A stretch of 64,000 nucleotides of DNA, taken from assembly GCF_028294535.1 (NCBI RefSeq), contig NZ_JAQBIE010000002.1, forward strand, positions 124,001-188,000. Reading direction: 5' to 3'. Of this stretch, positions 35,601 through 43,653 are shown piece by piece. Under the pieces are notes generated by a model. That model ran no database searches. It was not told the origin of the DNA and saw only the letters and a list, made by a program, of their open reading frames with translations. The DNA is from Paracoccus onchidii (GTDB lineage Bacteria > Pseudomonadota > Alphaproteobacteria > Rhodobacterales > Rhodobacteraceae). The translations under genes were made by a program, and so were the position numbers. Position 1 is the stretch's first letter; every line of letters starts with the position of its first letter.

Positions 35601-35707
35601 TCCAACCGTCCGACATTCAGATATCCCCACAACCCGCCGCCAAGGCAGCCGACAATCAGCAACCAGGTCAGCAACGAGGCCTCGATGGCCCTGCGTGCAA
35701 GCGTCAT
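32654..35707 (-). CDS. RND family multidrug efflux permease
   Basis: 1017-aa inner-membrane proton-driven exporter. One transmembrane helix near the N terminus is followed by a large periplasmic loop with porter motifs (SYPGASAAQVAREVTEPLE, VSLAGLPEEAVYV). A block of five helices includes GMLVDNSIVVAEAM near residue 400, then a second periplasmic loop and the C-terminal helix block (LLSLSGMLLKNGIVLVEEI). AcrB has two aspartates in TM4 (VDD); here it is VDN, as in a known RND subgroup. It overlaps the adaptor gene by 4 nt. No outer-membrane factor gene follows, so a TolC encoded elsewhere is needed. Confidence 0.94.
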   Translation of the reverse strand: MTLARRAIEASLLTWLLIVGCLGGGLWGYLNVGRLEDPAFTIKQAVVFTSYPGASAAQVAREVTEPLESAIQQMAVLDTVTSSNKPGESRIDVEILSTVRGSELPQVWDELRNRVADAAAQLPDGAGQPIVNDDFGDVFGIYFAVTMPGFSDAEIHEISSYVRREILTVEGVSDVSLAGLPEEAVYVMPDMAIASNLGVAPDALTQQIRTAVQISSAGSLATDGKRFQVDIPRGTNSVDALRELTVNLGSTVVQMTDIATVERERVETPSQLIRFNGQEAFTLGVAGIESENIVDIGKRVDAKLQALQHDLPHGVEFHPIYQQHVVVDESSNGFLINLAMSVGLVVAVLAVFMGWRSAVVVGATLFLNVVGTFFFMALGGIEMERISLGALIIAMGMLVDNSIVVAEAMQIKMQSGRSSREAADEGSSRIQMPLLGATVIGIMAFAGIGLSPDATGEFMFSLFAVVAISLLLSWVLALTVTPLLAHYVFKRGTNEGDEYSGPIFNAYRRVLGGALKVRWLFLAGLVVLTVLCFRGFASVPQQFFPDSSTPIFYAHYKLPQGSDIHAVSRDLELAEDWLLARDDVTSVATFVGSGATRFMLTYSPEESLSTYGHLIIRTETLEAIPALLDDLNDFGRNTLVEGEFRTERLAFGPGGGAPIQARISGSDPIVLRELAETIENVLKDQDAPLLDIRTDWREYEPVLIPDYATERAQTAGITRTDIADASQMATEGLSVATYQEGDRKIPIRLRTREIHQTPELSQQLVYSTAVGDYVRMEQLIEDIEWQPRDTLIQRRNRVPTITVEAGLPSGTNAASVFAAIRGAVEAVPMPNGYQLEWGGEYESSTEAQASLGGQLPVTILIMVLISILLFGRLRQPLIVWLLVPMAVNGVVIGLLVTGLPFSFTALLGLLSLSGMLLKNGIVLVEEIDLVRAEGVPFRKAIIEASTSRLRPVVLAAATTILGMAPLLWDPFFASMSVTIMGGLAFATVLTLIAAPALYYVLFSKKQHHSTITEPATT

Positions 35708-36789
35708 GGTTGACCTCCGTCACCCGAAAGTCCCTCAAAGCGGCGTACCCGAGCCTTGTCTGCCAACATCGACGCACCGGCGGCCACGATGGTGGCACCG
35801 ACCTCGGGGCCTTTCAGCATCCGAAACCTCGTGCCATCGGCAGGTTCGATTTCGACGTCATGGGCTTGAAGGGTTCCGATATCCTCTGATCCGTCGTCAG
35901 GTTGAAAGACCAGCACTTGCGCCCCGCCTTCTGGCGTGAAGCGCAGCGCGCTTGCGGGCAGGATCAACACGCCATTTCCATCACCGCGGCTAATATCGGT
36001 CAGGACCGTGGCCGAGGATCCCGGCAACAGGTAGTCTGGCGTTTCCGCCATCACCGCGAAGGTGACCAGATAGCTTTGGCCGACTTCGGTCGCCTCGGCC
36101 GTGAATTCGCGAAACTCCAGCGGATATAACGGCCCGTCATGGCTGAGCTGTGCATTGGCAGAAAACACGGGCTGTTCGCCGAATTTGCGAAACAGGATTT
36201 CCGGCGCCTTGATCTCGATCTGGACTTCACTCATGTCATGGGCCCGCACGATCGGCTCGCCTGCCGCAATCGTGGCAAAACGATCTGCGACGCGCTGGGA
36301 AATCAGCGCATCGAAGGGCGCGACAAGAGTTGCGTCCTCAAGGCTGTCAATCGCATCGTCATAGCCGACCTGCGCGACATCGCGTGCGGTCCGTGCGTCA
36401 TCGATATCCGCCTGCGGCACGATCCCGGCCCCCAGTTCCGACAATCGCTTCAGCTGCCGTTCGGTCTGATCCAGTTGGGCTTTTGTTTCCCGCACGGCCC
36501 GTTCGAACGGTGCCGGGTCCAATTTTCCCAACACGTCCCCTGCCCTGACGAATTCCCCTTCACGAACGGGTAGCTCCTCGATTTGCCCTCCGGCGCGGAA
36601 AGACAGGTTGACGGTGTTTCGTGCCGTGACGCGCCCAAAGAAGCGGCGATGCATAACGTCATCGGAACGTTCCAGCACCATCAGTTTGGCGGGGCGTATT
36701 GGGGCTTCGTCCCGGATGTCCTGCCCATAGGCCGCAGATAACGGGCTCAGGACAAGAGCGCACAGGACAAAGGCGGCTGAAAGTCTCAT
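35704..36789 (-). CDS. RND efflux periplasmic adaptor (membrane fusion protein)
   Basis: 361 aa from the ATG at 36789 (GAAGG ribosome-binding site). Signal peptide RLSAAFVLCALVLSPLSAAYG. Lipoyl-half motifs (VNLSFRAGGQIEELPVREGEFVRAGDVLGKLD) flank a coiled-coil hairpin (RAVRETKAQLDQTERQLKRLSE). The second lipoyl half is ATLVAPFDALIS, followed by beta-barrel and membrane-proximal domains. No N-terminal lipobox is evident. It connects the RND pump with an outer-membrane channel. Divergent from the TetR gene at 36988. Confidence 0.93.
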   Translation of the reverse strand: MRLSAAFVLCALVLSPLSAAYGQDIRDEAPIRPAKLMVLERSDDVMHRRFFGRVTARNTVNLSFRAGGQIEELPVREGEFVRAGDVLGKLDPAPFERAVRETKAQLDQTERQLKRLSELGAGIVPQADIDDARTARDVAQVGYDDAIDSLEDATLVAPFDALISQRVADRFATIAAGEPIVRAHDMSEVQIEIKAPEILFRKFGEQPVFSANAQLSHDGPLYPLEFREFTAEATEVGQSYLVTFAVMAETPDYLLPGSSATVLTDISRGDGNGVLILPASALRFTPEGGAQVLVFQPDDGSEDIGTLQAHDVEIEPADGTRFRMLKGPEVGATIVAAGASMLADKARVRRFEGLSGDGGQP

Positions 36790-36930
36790 GATAAACCTTC
36801 GGTTGAATGCGGAGAGAAGCAACTGGTCAGGATGCGGCGCAACCCTGTGACGGACGGGGGTTGGATCGTGGCACTGAACAGGCATGGAAAACGGCCTTTT
36901 ACATGGTGCGGCGTCAGTCTAGATATTAAC

Positions 36931-36947
36931 GGAACCGGAAAGTTCCG
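36931..36947. promoter_or_regulatory. candidate TetR operator between efflux genes and regulator
   Basis: Overlapping dyads GGAAC-CGGAAA-GTTCC (36931-36946) and CGGAA-AG-TTCCG (36936-36947) lie in the 198-bp gap between the adaptor gene and the divergent TetR gene, next to an AT-rich TAGATATTAA stretch. Position and symmetry suit the operator; binding is inferred. Confidence 0.5.
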
Positions 36948-36987
36948 AAATTCCCTTACAAGGGTTTGATAGGGGGGGAAAGCAAAA

Positions 36988-37659
36988 ATGAAGCCATCGG
37001 AAAAACTTGTGCGTTCTCGCGGCAGACCGCCCTGTGCGGATGCGACCCGCAGGATCGTCGAGGCCGCGACCTGCCTGTTTCTGGCCAAGGGGTATGGCGC
37101 AACCACGATGCAGGATGTGGCGCGCAAGTTCGGTGGATCAAAGCAAACGATCTATGCGCGTTTCCCCGATAAACATGCGTTGGCAGAGGCGGTCGTCACC
37201 GCCTTTACCGAACGTCGGCTGCAGGTGCCGCGCCAGATTGCATCAACTCCGGGTCCAGCGCGTGAAACGTTGACAAAGCTGGCCGCTGCATTGCTGGAAT
37301 CCGCCTTGCAGCGGGAAACGATCATGATGCTTCGTCTTATCGTTTCCGAAAGCAATGGCGGACCGGAGCTGAGCGAGATCATGCATCAGAAGTCACGATT
37401 GCCCGGTTTTGAAATGATGACCCTCGCGATGGAGCGCCTGACAGCCGAAGGTCAGCTGGTCGGCAAACCCGAGGATCTGGCCCAGATGTTTTTCGACCTG
37501 GTTCTGGTGCATCGCGTCTGGGATGCGATGTTTGACCCAAACGCGATGCAGATCACCCCTGAAATGCTGGCCAAACAGAGAAATGCGGTTGACTTTTTTC
37601 TGCGCGCGGCATCGGTCACAAGCGAAGGTCGCCCAGATCTTCAGCCCGATGCGGGATGA
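36988..37659 (+). CDS. TetR-family transcriptional regulator
   Basis: 223 aa. N-terminal TetR helix-turn-helix: RRIVEAATCLFLAKGYGATTMQDVARKFGGSKQTIYARFPDK (about residues 20-60, broken here by the variable positions of the family). The C-terminal ligand domain is helical and hydrophobic and ends with FFLRAASVTSEG (AefR-like C-terminal region possible). Divergent orientation to the RND operon makes it the likely local repressor of the pump. Convergent with acoR-like at 37687. Confidence 0.92.
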   Translation: MKPSEKLVRSRGRPPCADATRRIVEAATCLFLAKGYGATTMQDVARKFGGSKQTIYARFPDKHALAEAVVTAFTERRLQVPRQIASTPGPARETLTKLAAALLESALQRETIMMLRLIVSESNGGPELSEIMHQKSRLPGFEMMTLAMERLTAEGQLVGKPEDLAQMFFDLVLVHRVWDAMFDPNAMQITPEMLAKQRNAVDFFLRAASVTSEGRPDLQPDAG

Positions 37660-37686
37660 AGACGGCGCCTGGCGCCTTGTGCTTGA

Positions 37687-39558
37687 TCACGGATGTTTCG
37701 CTCGGATGATGCCGTGATGTTTCATCTTTCGATGAATGGTCGCGCGCCCCATTCCCAGCTTGCGGGCCGCCTGACTGACATTCCAACGGCAATTCTCCAA
37801 CGCATCCAGAATCAGCGTTCGTTCATCATAGGTCAGTCGCGGCGCTGCTTCTGAGGGTGCGCTGGCCGGGCGTGATGCCGGCGTATGCGTGGCGATCGAG
37901 GTGTCGCGCAGATCGAATGCGCTTAGCCGGTCGCCCTGCATCAACATCAAGGCGCGTTCCAGCGCATTACGCAGCTCGCGCAGGTTGCCCGGGAAGTTGC
38001 AGTGCCGAATGGCGGCGACCGCCTCATCGCTGAACTCGATCTTGCGACCGGCAATCTGGCTGGCCAGCACCTGAGCCAAAACTTCGGGATGTTCGCGTCG
38101 TCGAAGCGGTGGCAATGTAATGTGCGACACCGTCAGCAAGTAAAGCAGATCGTCCCGGAACCGTCCCTGCTCGACCGCGGCGAAAAGCGATTTCTTGCTG
38201 GTGCAGACAAGACGGGGGATCACCAGTCTGCCAGTTGCGGCGCAACAGGGTTGATGGGACTCCATCTGGTCCAGATGACGACGCAGCTCGGCCTGTGCAT
38301 GATCGGGCAACTCATCTACATTGTCGAAAACCAGTGTCACGTTTCCCTGCTGCGGATCGGGCTGTGCCGCAATCGCACGGGCCTGCCCAAGGATCATTTG
38401 CAAATGCTCGCGATCCGCGTCTGATTGCCCCAATGTCGCGCCATCGATCTGGATCATCTGAGCAGCGGGCATTTCCGATTCCTGCAGGGCGGCAATCATC
38501 GCGGTCTTTCCGGTTCCCGTCTCGCCTTCAAGCAAAAGCGGAGACCCGCGTCGAAACGCGGCCTCGGCATGTCGACACAGGGCTGCCATGGCATGGCTGC
38601 CGGTTGCCATCTGGCGCAAGGAGGGGGGCAGTGGCCGAGATCGGTGCGCGGTGTTCGCAATGGCTGCGGCCGGCCTTGTCTGGCGGGCTTTGCCAGGCAG
38701 TTTGATTGAAAAATTCAGCGCCTTACCGGAACGCGCAGGCATTGACAGAACCCGGTCCGGCACCTTTGCCAACGCCTCGCTGTCCAGATCGAATATCGCT
38801 TGAAACGCCTGTCCCTTGAGGGTCGAGGCCGCGGCATGACCAACGACCTTTTCAACCGCCGATGTGGCCCCCAGAATGATTCCGGCCTCGTCCACGGCGA
38901 TCAGCGCGTCACCCGTCAGGACATCTCCTTGGCCTGCAAGGGAAACCGTCACCATCATCGCATCTGAAAACTGCCGCGCAAACAGGTTGCGCTGGATGCG
39001 CTGAGCTGCGGTAGCCAGCAATTGCTGGCCGAACAGGTAATCCGAGCGGTTTCCGCGATCGATCGAAACAAGATTGACAGAGCCGATTGCCGCACCATTG
39101 GCATCCAGAACGGGAACGCCTGTGCAGGCATACTGCCTGAGCTGGGAGTAAAAATGATCCGCGCCGCGCACCGTAAAGGCATGCCCCGAACGCAAGGCCA
39201 TGGAAACCCCATTCGTGCCCGCGATCCGTTCATCCCAGCAAGACCCCAAGGATATACCATTCCATTCCTCTGGGCCATTGCTGTCAGTGCCGGTTTCCAG
39301 CCGGATCAGAACCCCTTCGGCATCGGTCACGACGAGGCAATGCCCGACCTGGCCCGCGACTGCGGCCAGTTGACGAAAAAAGCCTTGCCTGCCGCCGGTC
39401 TGTTCGACGATCTGTTCCAGCCGGGGCGCGATTTCGGATGCTTGCAGACGCATGATTGGCCATGAGGCATCCCGCAGCAGATTGTGCTGCCGTTCACATC
39501 GCTGCCAAGAGGCCGCGATGGCCTCTTGATAGGCGGGGGCACCAAGCCGTCCGATCAT
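37687..39558 (-). CDS. acoR: AcoR-like regulator, AAA+ type but lacking GAFTGA
   Basis: 623 aa from the ATG at 39558, which has an AGGAGGAG ribosome-binding site; the longer frame to 39729 is rejected. Order: N-terminal GAF region (about 60-190; CWDERIAGTNG, YACTGVPVLD), PAS-like domain (about 220-300), AAA+ domain (Walker A GETGTGKT at about 345, FRDDLL about 467, CNFPGNLREL), and Fis-type helix-turn-helix (NVSQAARKLGMGRATIHRKM). The GAFTGA loop needed to contact sigma-54 is absent. Walker B reads LVFDNVD instead of LFLDEIG. It therefore probably does not remodel sigma-54 holoenzyme. Last gene of the dehydrogenase locus. Confidence 0.88.
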   Translation of the reverse strand: MIGRLGAPAYQEAIAASWQRCERQHNLLRDASWPIMRLQASEIAPRLEQIVEQTGGRQGFFRQLAAVAGQVGHCLVVTDAEGVLIRLETGTDSNGPEEWNGISLGSCWDERIAGTNGVSMALRSGHAFTVRGADHFYSQLRQYACTGVPVLDANGAAIGSVNLVSIDRGNRSDYLFGQQLLATAAQRIQRNLFARQFSDAMMVTVSLAGQGDVLTGDALIAVDEAGIILGATSAVEKVVGHAAASTLKGQAFQAIFDLDSEALAKVPDRVLSMPARSGKALNFSIKLPGKARQTRPAAAIANTAHRSRPLPPSLRQMATGSHAMAALCRHAEAAFRRGSPLLLEGETGTGKTAMIAALQESEMPAAQMIQIDGATLGQSDADREHLQMILGQARAIAAQPDPQQGNVTLVFDNVDELPDHAQAELRRHLDQMESHQPCCAATGRLVIPRLVCTSKKSLFAAVEQGRFRDDLLYLLTVSHITLPPLRRREHPEVLAQVLASQIAGRKIEFSDEAVAAIRHCNFPGNLRELRNALERALMLMQGDRLSAFDLRDTSIATHTPASRPASAPSEAAPRLTYDERTLILDALENCRWNVSQAARKLGMGRATIHRKMKHHGIIRAKHP

Positions 39559-39625
39559 GTCTCCTCCTGTTTTCATTTTAGACCAGGACTCGCCATCCGC
39601 CAATGGTTTCCAGCATCCGGCCAGC

Positions 39626-40222
39626 TCAGGAATCCGAACGGGGATCCCACAATTTGCGATTGTTCTGCCGTTCGTCGATGATCCCGTCCGGGGCGCTGAC
39701 GATTTCCATCTGCATCCCCCAGGGCGCAAGGAAATAGACCCATTCCATCCCCTCCAGGCCGGTACCGGTCAATTCATGCGGACTTTCCAGGACCTGTACG
39801 CCGTTGTCTCGCAAATATTGCGTCGCTTCGTCGATGTCGTCGACATAGAATGCGATATGATGCCCCCCGATGTCGCTGTTTCGCGGCAACTCCGTATTCT
39901 GGTCGGGAGAGCTGTATTTGAACACCTCCAGGGCCGGGCCGTTTCCACAGCGCACCATGGTGATCGTCTCGATGACGGCGCGCGGGTTGACATTGAGGTT
40001 CCTGGTCATCCAATCATCTTCGAACGGCCCGAAGGGACCGAATGAAAAGAACGACTGACATCCCATCACATCGACAAGGAAGTCAACGGCGTCGTCCACA
40101 TCGGGAACGGTAATCCCGATATGCTGCGTGCCGCGCATACCGGGCAGTTCGGCATGCACACGCGCCGCAAGGCCGGTTGCGGTCGCGGCGATACAAGCCA
40201 GCGCAGGAAGCATCTTGTTCAT
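39626..40222 (-). CDS. VOC (glyoxalase-fold) protein with signal peptide
   Basis: 198 aa from the ATG at 40222 (CGGAGGAT ribosome-binding site). Residues 1-24 look like a Sec signal (NKMLPALACIAATATGLAARVHA). The rest is one vicinal-oxygen-chelate domain: RGTQHIGITVPDVDDAVDFLVDVMG, a metal-ligand histidine in TQHIG, HHIAFYVDDIDEATQYLRDNG, and EMEWVYFLAPWGMQMEIV with the closing glutamate. VOC enzymes are isomerases, dioxygenases or lyases; export is uncommon. Between the GMC oxidoreductase and acoR-like genes on the same strand. Reaction unknown. Confidence 0.87.
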   Translation of the reverse strand: MNKMLPALACIAATATGLAARVHAELPGMRGTQHIGITVPDVDDAVDFLVDVMGCQSFFSFGPFGPFEDDWMTRNLNVNPRAVIETITMVRCGNGPALEVFKYSSPDQNTELPRNSDIGGHHIAFYVDDIDEATQYLRDNGVQVLESPHELTGTGLEGMEWVYFLAPWGMQMEIVSAPDGIIDERQNNRKLWDPRSDS

Positions 40223-40310
40223 GGTTATCCTCCGAAATATTGGTTCATGTGTGAATGGTGCGCGGTCGGGCGCCACCATCGGCACCCCACCCGGCAAGTT
40301 CGCTGTCAGG

Positions 40311-41888
40311 TCAGATCGTTCCGGCGCGCATTTCGCCGGCTATATATTCCGCCTGCCGAATGGCCAGCGCGACAATCGTCAAGGTCGGATTGCAGGCCCC
40401 CGACGAAGTGAACTGGCTTCCATCAGAGACGAACAGGTTGTCGATGTCATGAGATTGCCCGAACCCATTGACGACCCCTTTCGCGGGGTCGGCATGCATC
40501 CGGTTCGTGCCCATGTTGTGGCTGGCCGGGTATGGCGGCAATTCATAGATATCGGTTGCGCCAACGGATTCGTAGATCTGCGAGGTGGACTCGACCATAT
40601 GGGCCGTCATGGCATGATCGTTGCTGTGCGGCGTCTTTGCGACGATCGGCACCGGCAGGCCATACTGATCGACTTCGCTGTCATGCAGCGTGACGGCATT
40701 CTGTTCCTGGGCCAGATCTTCGCCCAGTGCCCAAACGCCCGACATATGGTCATATTGCTCCATTGCGCGGGCAAAGCTGCGCCCCCATCCGGTATTTCCG
40801 GGTTCCAGGAACGCTGCCATGAAGGGTAGCCCCAATGACAGGAACTCGAGGTAATATCCGCCATTGAAGCCGCGTGCCGGATCATGTTTGACGTCATCCC
40901 CGACGATCCCCGCGACCGAGGTGCCACGGAACATATGCACCTTTTCGGGCATGACTGCATAGATTCCGGTTGAGGTGTGGCACATATAGTTCCGGCCGAC
41001 CTGTCCCGAAGAATTCGCAAGACCGTCGGGGAACAGGCTTGATGCAGAATTCAGCAGCAGACGCGGGCTTTCGATCGAATTCCCTGCAACGCAGACGATC
41101 CGGGCTTTTTGCCGATGCTGGTTGCCCTCGGCATCTGCATAGATCACAGCATTCACCCTGCCCTCGGCGTCATGAGTGACCTGCAGCGCCATGGCGTTGG
41201 TGCGCACCTCGCACAGACCGCTTTCCTCGGCCCGGGGCAATTCGCTGACCATGGTCGACCACTTGGCGCCGATCGCACAACCCTGCATGCAGAACCCGAT
41301 CTGCATGCAACCCGGCCGGCCGTCGCGCTCGGTCGAGTTGATGGCCATCGGACCCGAGTTATAGTCGCTGCGCCCGGTGCGCCGACAACCTTCCGCCAGA
41401 ACCCGAAAGCCATTGTTCCAGGGCAGGTGCGGCATGCCCGTCACCGGACCTGTAACCCCCATCTTCAGCTCGGCCTTTTCGTACCAAGGGGTCATCTCGG
41501 CCAGGCTGATGGGCCAGTCTTCGACATTTGCGCCGTTCACCGCGCCATAGGTCGAACGCGTCTTGAACTCGAACTCCTTGAAGCGCAGTGCAACCCCGGC
41601 CCAATGCACGGTTGAACCGCCATAGCCCTTGACGATCCATGCAGGCAGGTTGGGATGGTTGACCGCGCCATGCCAGCCACCGGCCGAATATCGTTTGTCC
41701 AGCCAGGATATCTTGCGGAACATGGTCCATTCGTCATTTTCCATGTCATAGGTTTCAAGCCGGTTTCCCGCTTCGAGAACGACTGACTTGATGCCTTTTT
41801 GCGCCAGCTCGTTGGCCAGGGTGCCGCCCCCCGCGCCAGAACCGACGATAACGACCACGCTGTCATCATCCAGATCATAGCTTGTCAT
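40311..41888 (-). CDS. GMC-family FAD oxidoreductase (gluconate/sugar dehydrogenase alpha-like)
   Basis: 525 aa. FAD-binding VVIVGSGAGGGTLANELAQKG near the N terminus with the acidic VLEAG end of the second strand. In the C-terminal GMC region, HNMGTNRMH, the VSDGSQFTSSGACNPTLT segment with active-site H and N, and a final helix are visible. Closest in style to the flavoprotein subunit of gluconate 2-dehydrogenase-type enzymes, which oxidise alcohols at the periplasmic face. The gene directly upstream encodes the matching Tat-type gamma subunit. The cytochrome c subunit usual for that complex is not encoded here. Confidence 0.92.
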   Translation of the reverse strand: MTSYDLDDDSVVVIVGSGAGGGTLANELAQKGIKSVVLEAGNRLETYDMENDEWTMFRKISWLDKRYSAGGWHGAVNHPNLPAWIVKGYGGSTVHWAGVALRFKEFEFKTRSTYGAVNGANVEDWPISLAEMTPWYEKAELKMGVTGPVTGMPHLPWNNGFRVLAEGCRRTGRSDYNSGPMAINSTERDGRPGCMQIGFCMQGCAIGAKWSTMVSELPRAEESGLCEVRTNAMALQVTHDAEGRVNAVIYADAEGNQHRQKARIVCVAGNSIESPRLLLNSASSLFPDGLANSSGQVGRNYMCHTSTGIYAVMPEKVHMFRGTSVAGIVGDDVKHDPARGFNGGYYLEFLSLGLPFMAAFLEPGNTGWGRSFARAMEQYDHMSGVWALGEDLAQEQNAVTLHDSEVDQYGLPVPIVAKTPHSNDHAMTAHMVESTSQIYESVGATDIYELPPYPASHNMGTNRMHADPAKGVVNGFGQSHDIDNLFVSDGSQFTSSGACNPTLTIVALAIRQAEYIAGEMRAGTI

Positions 41889-41905
41889 GATTCCGCCCCC
41901 CCCCT

Positions 41906-42499
41906 TCAGCCCTGAACTTCTGCAATTCGTTCTTCAAGGGTTGGCCCTTGTGGAACGAAAGTGATGTCGGAAAAGCCGCGGTCGAGATACCCGCCCTCTT
42001 CGACCGAAGAGCCCTGATATCCAAAGAGCGGCCAGATCTCGACATTGTTGTAGATCGCGAAATAGGCAGTCCAGCGCACCGATTGAAAGAACGCATCGTG
42101 CTGGAAGGCCCGCAACACGCCTTCGCGCGCATCGGGATCCTCCACTGCCGTATACGGGCGGCCGAACAACCGCTGCGCCTGTTCATCAATCCGCAACAGG
42201 CCGTTGCGCAGATCGGATCCGACCTGCGAATCTCCTTCGCTATCCGAGATGATCGAATCCGCAATTGATTGATAGTGACTGGGGTCCAAAAGATCAGGAT
42301 GGGGGTATATGTCCTGAATCATTTGCAGCAACGTAGCGTCCTGCCCGTTGGCCAGCGTTGCCGCCACGCCACGCCCCGCGCTGCCAAGCATGGCACCCGT
42401 GGTTACCCCGGCCATCGCCGTGGTCATCAGGAACATGCGGCGACTGATACCAAGATGGTCTTGGCGGGGCGGTTTCATCCTGTGAAATCGGATGTTCAT
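41906..42499 (-). CDS. gluconate 2-dehydrogenase subunit 3 family protein
   Basis: 197 aa. A Tat signal (SRRMFLMTTAMAGVTTGAM, residues about 20-40) would carry the folded pair with the GMC flavoprotein to the periplasm. The mature part is the helical gamma-subunit domain (MIQDIYPHPDLLDPSHYQSIADSI, LLRIDEQAQRLFG, FAIYNNVEIWPLFGYQGSS). The family has no known catalytic role of its own. It lies 17 nt upstream of the GMC gene. A stem-loop separates it from the upstream DUF1330 gene, which may divide the locus into two units. Confidence 0.9.
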   Translation of the reverse strand: MNIRFHRMKPPRQDHLGISRRMFLMTTAMAGVTTGAMLGSAGRGVAATLANGQDATLLQMIQDIYPHPDLLDPSHYQSIADSIISDSEGDSQVGSDLRNGLLRIDEQAQRLFGRPYTAVEDPDAREGVLRAFQHDAFFQSVRWTAYFAIYNNVEIWPLFGYQGSSVEEGGYLDRGFSDITFVPQGPTLEERIAEVQG

Positions 42500-42531
42500 G
42501 TCTTATTGCCTCCCTATGGGTGTGTTCTTCG

Positions 42532-42566
42532 CGGCAACCTCGGCCTCCTCAGTCCGGAGGTTGCCG
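42532..42566 (-). terminator. intercistronic stem-loop
   Basis: Perfect 10-bp stem (CGGCAACCTC) with a 15-nt loop between the DUF1330 and gluconate-dehydrogenase-like genes. No T-run; may be an attenuator or an mRNA-stabilising hairpin. Confidence 0.5.
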
Positions 42567-42571
42567 GTGGT

Positions 42572-42874
42572 TCAGGCCAGCACGTCTTTTCCTTCGATCA
42601 GGAAATGAACACTGTCAGATCCCCGTGTCCGGGCGCGAAGATGCGGAGCGTATTCGGGATCCGCGACAAAGGCCTCGGCGGCTTCTTTTGACGGCCATTC
42701 AAGAATGATCCGAAGAGCAGCCGGGCTGTCAGCGCCTTCGATCTGCTGATGGCTGGTTGTGCGCGCCAGATAGCGACCGCCATGTTTGGCCACCAGTTCA
42801 TTGGCCACTGGCACGTAATCGGGAATCCAACCCTCATCGGTCGGGGTGACGGCCAGCACAGAGTAATAGGTCAT
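42572..42874 (-). CDS. DUF1330 (ferredoxin-like fold) protein
   Basis: 100 aa from the ATG at 42874, preceded by AAGGAAGG. Dimeric alpha/beta-barrel type protein: YYSVLAVTPTDEGWIPDYVPVANELVAKHGGRYLAR, then ALRIILEWPSKEAAEAFVADPEYAPHLRART, the usual DUF1330 pattern. Members are small enzymes or ligand binders of unknown reaction. Same strand as the dehydrogenase genes, 32 nt after the lipoate ligase gene. Confidence 0.85.
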   Translation of the reverse strand: MTYYSVLAVTPTDEGWIPDYVPVANELVAKHGGRYLARTTSHQQIEGADSPAALRIILEWPSKEAAEAFVADPEYAPHLRARTRGSDSVHFLIEGKDVLA

Positions 42875-42906
42875 GTTTCCTTCCTTTTTTGCTTCGAGAG
42901 ACAGGT

Positions 42907-43653
42907 TCATGCCGACGCGACAGCGCGGCTATGCCGGTTGCCTGATCGGTGGGTTGGTGCGGCTGCTGGGGACAGCTGCGTGATCCGTTGCAGGCGATCC
43001 TTGGCCGCACGCAGCAACGCACCATGCAGATTGGCGGGGTTCACGGCATCCGAAAGCAGATCTGTCAGGCTGACATGGACGTCCCGGCGCGGCGGCGTGA
43101 TGGCCCCGGCCAGGGTCTCGACCGTGCGCAGCACCGGCCATGCGGATCGCGGCGGTGGGTCCGACAGAATCGCTGCATGCACAAGGGCAATCGACGCGCC
43201 CCGATCGATGGGGCGCCAACGCTGCGCCGTGCCCGCCAGCTTGAGGCCACCCGCAACAAGGTTCCAGTCTCCATCGCAAAACGCGGCATCCACGGCGCCT
43301 GTATCCGTCATGACATCAAATCGACGAAGCGCCTCTGAGATCGCGCCGCAAATCAGGTCATAACCGTCCTGGATATGCGCCCCGGCGGGCATGGCCGCGA
43401 CAATCGCAAGGTTCAGCGTTCCTGGCCCTTGCGGCACCGCACCGCCCCCGGTTGAGCGCATCAATATCGGCCACCCTGCCTGTGCGGCGCGTCGGGCAAC
43501 CTTGTCAAAGCCCGGTCGTGTGGCACGGGCTCGGGGCACGACGATTGAACATTGTTGCGCCCGCCACAGGAATGCCGCCGGACGAGACGCCGAAAACAGG
43601 GACTCTTCGCGGGCGATCCCTTCTGCCGCGGATGCAACCTCAAGGCATGTCAT
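42907..43653 (-). CDS. lplA: lipoate-protein ligase family protein
   Basis: 248 aa. Ligase motifs are STGGGAVPQGPGTLNLAIV (residues about 70-90, the R-x-x-G-G-G loop) and GGLKLAGTAQRWR with the catalytic lysine near residue 135. It attaches lipoate or octanoate to a lysine of a carrier domain; the 77-aa lipoyl protein encoded two genes upstream is the obvious target. Overlaps the E2 gene by 4 nt. The C-terminal accessory domain of large LplA proteins is missing, so it is the short type. Confidence 0.88.
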   Translation of the reverse strand: MTCLEVASAAEGIAREESLFSASRPAAFLWRAQQCSIVVPRARATRPGFDKVARRAAQAGWPILMRSTGGGAVPQGPGTLNLAIVAAMPAGAHIQDGYDLICGAISEALRRFDVMTDTGAVDAAFCDGDWNLVAGGLKLAGTAQRWRPIDRGASIALVHAAILSDPPPRSAWPVLRTVETLAGAITPPRRDVHVSLTDLLSDAVNPANLHGALLRAAKDRLQRITQLSPAAAPTHRSGNRHSRAVASA

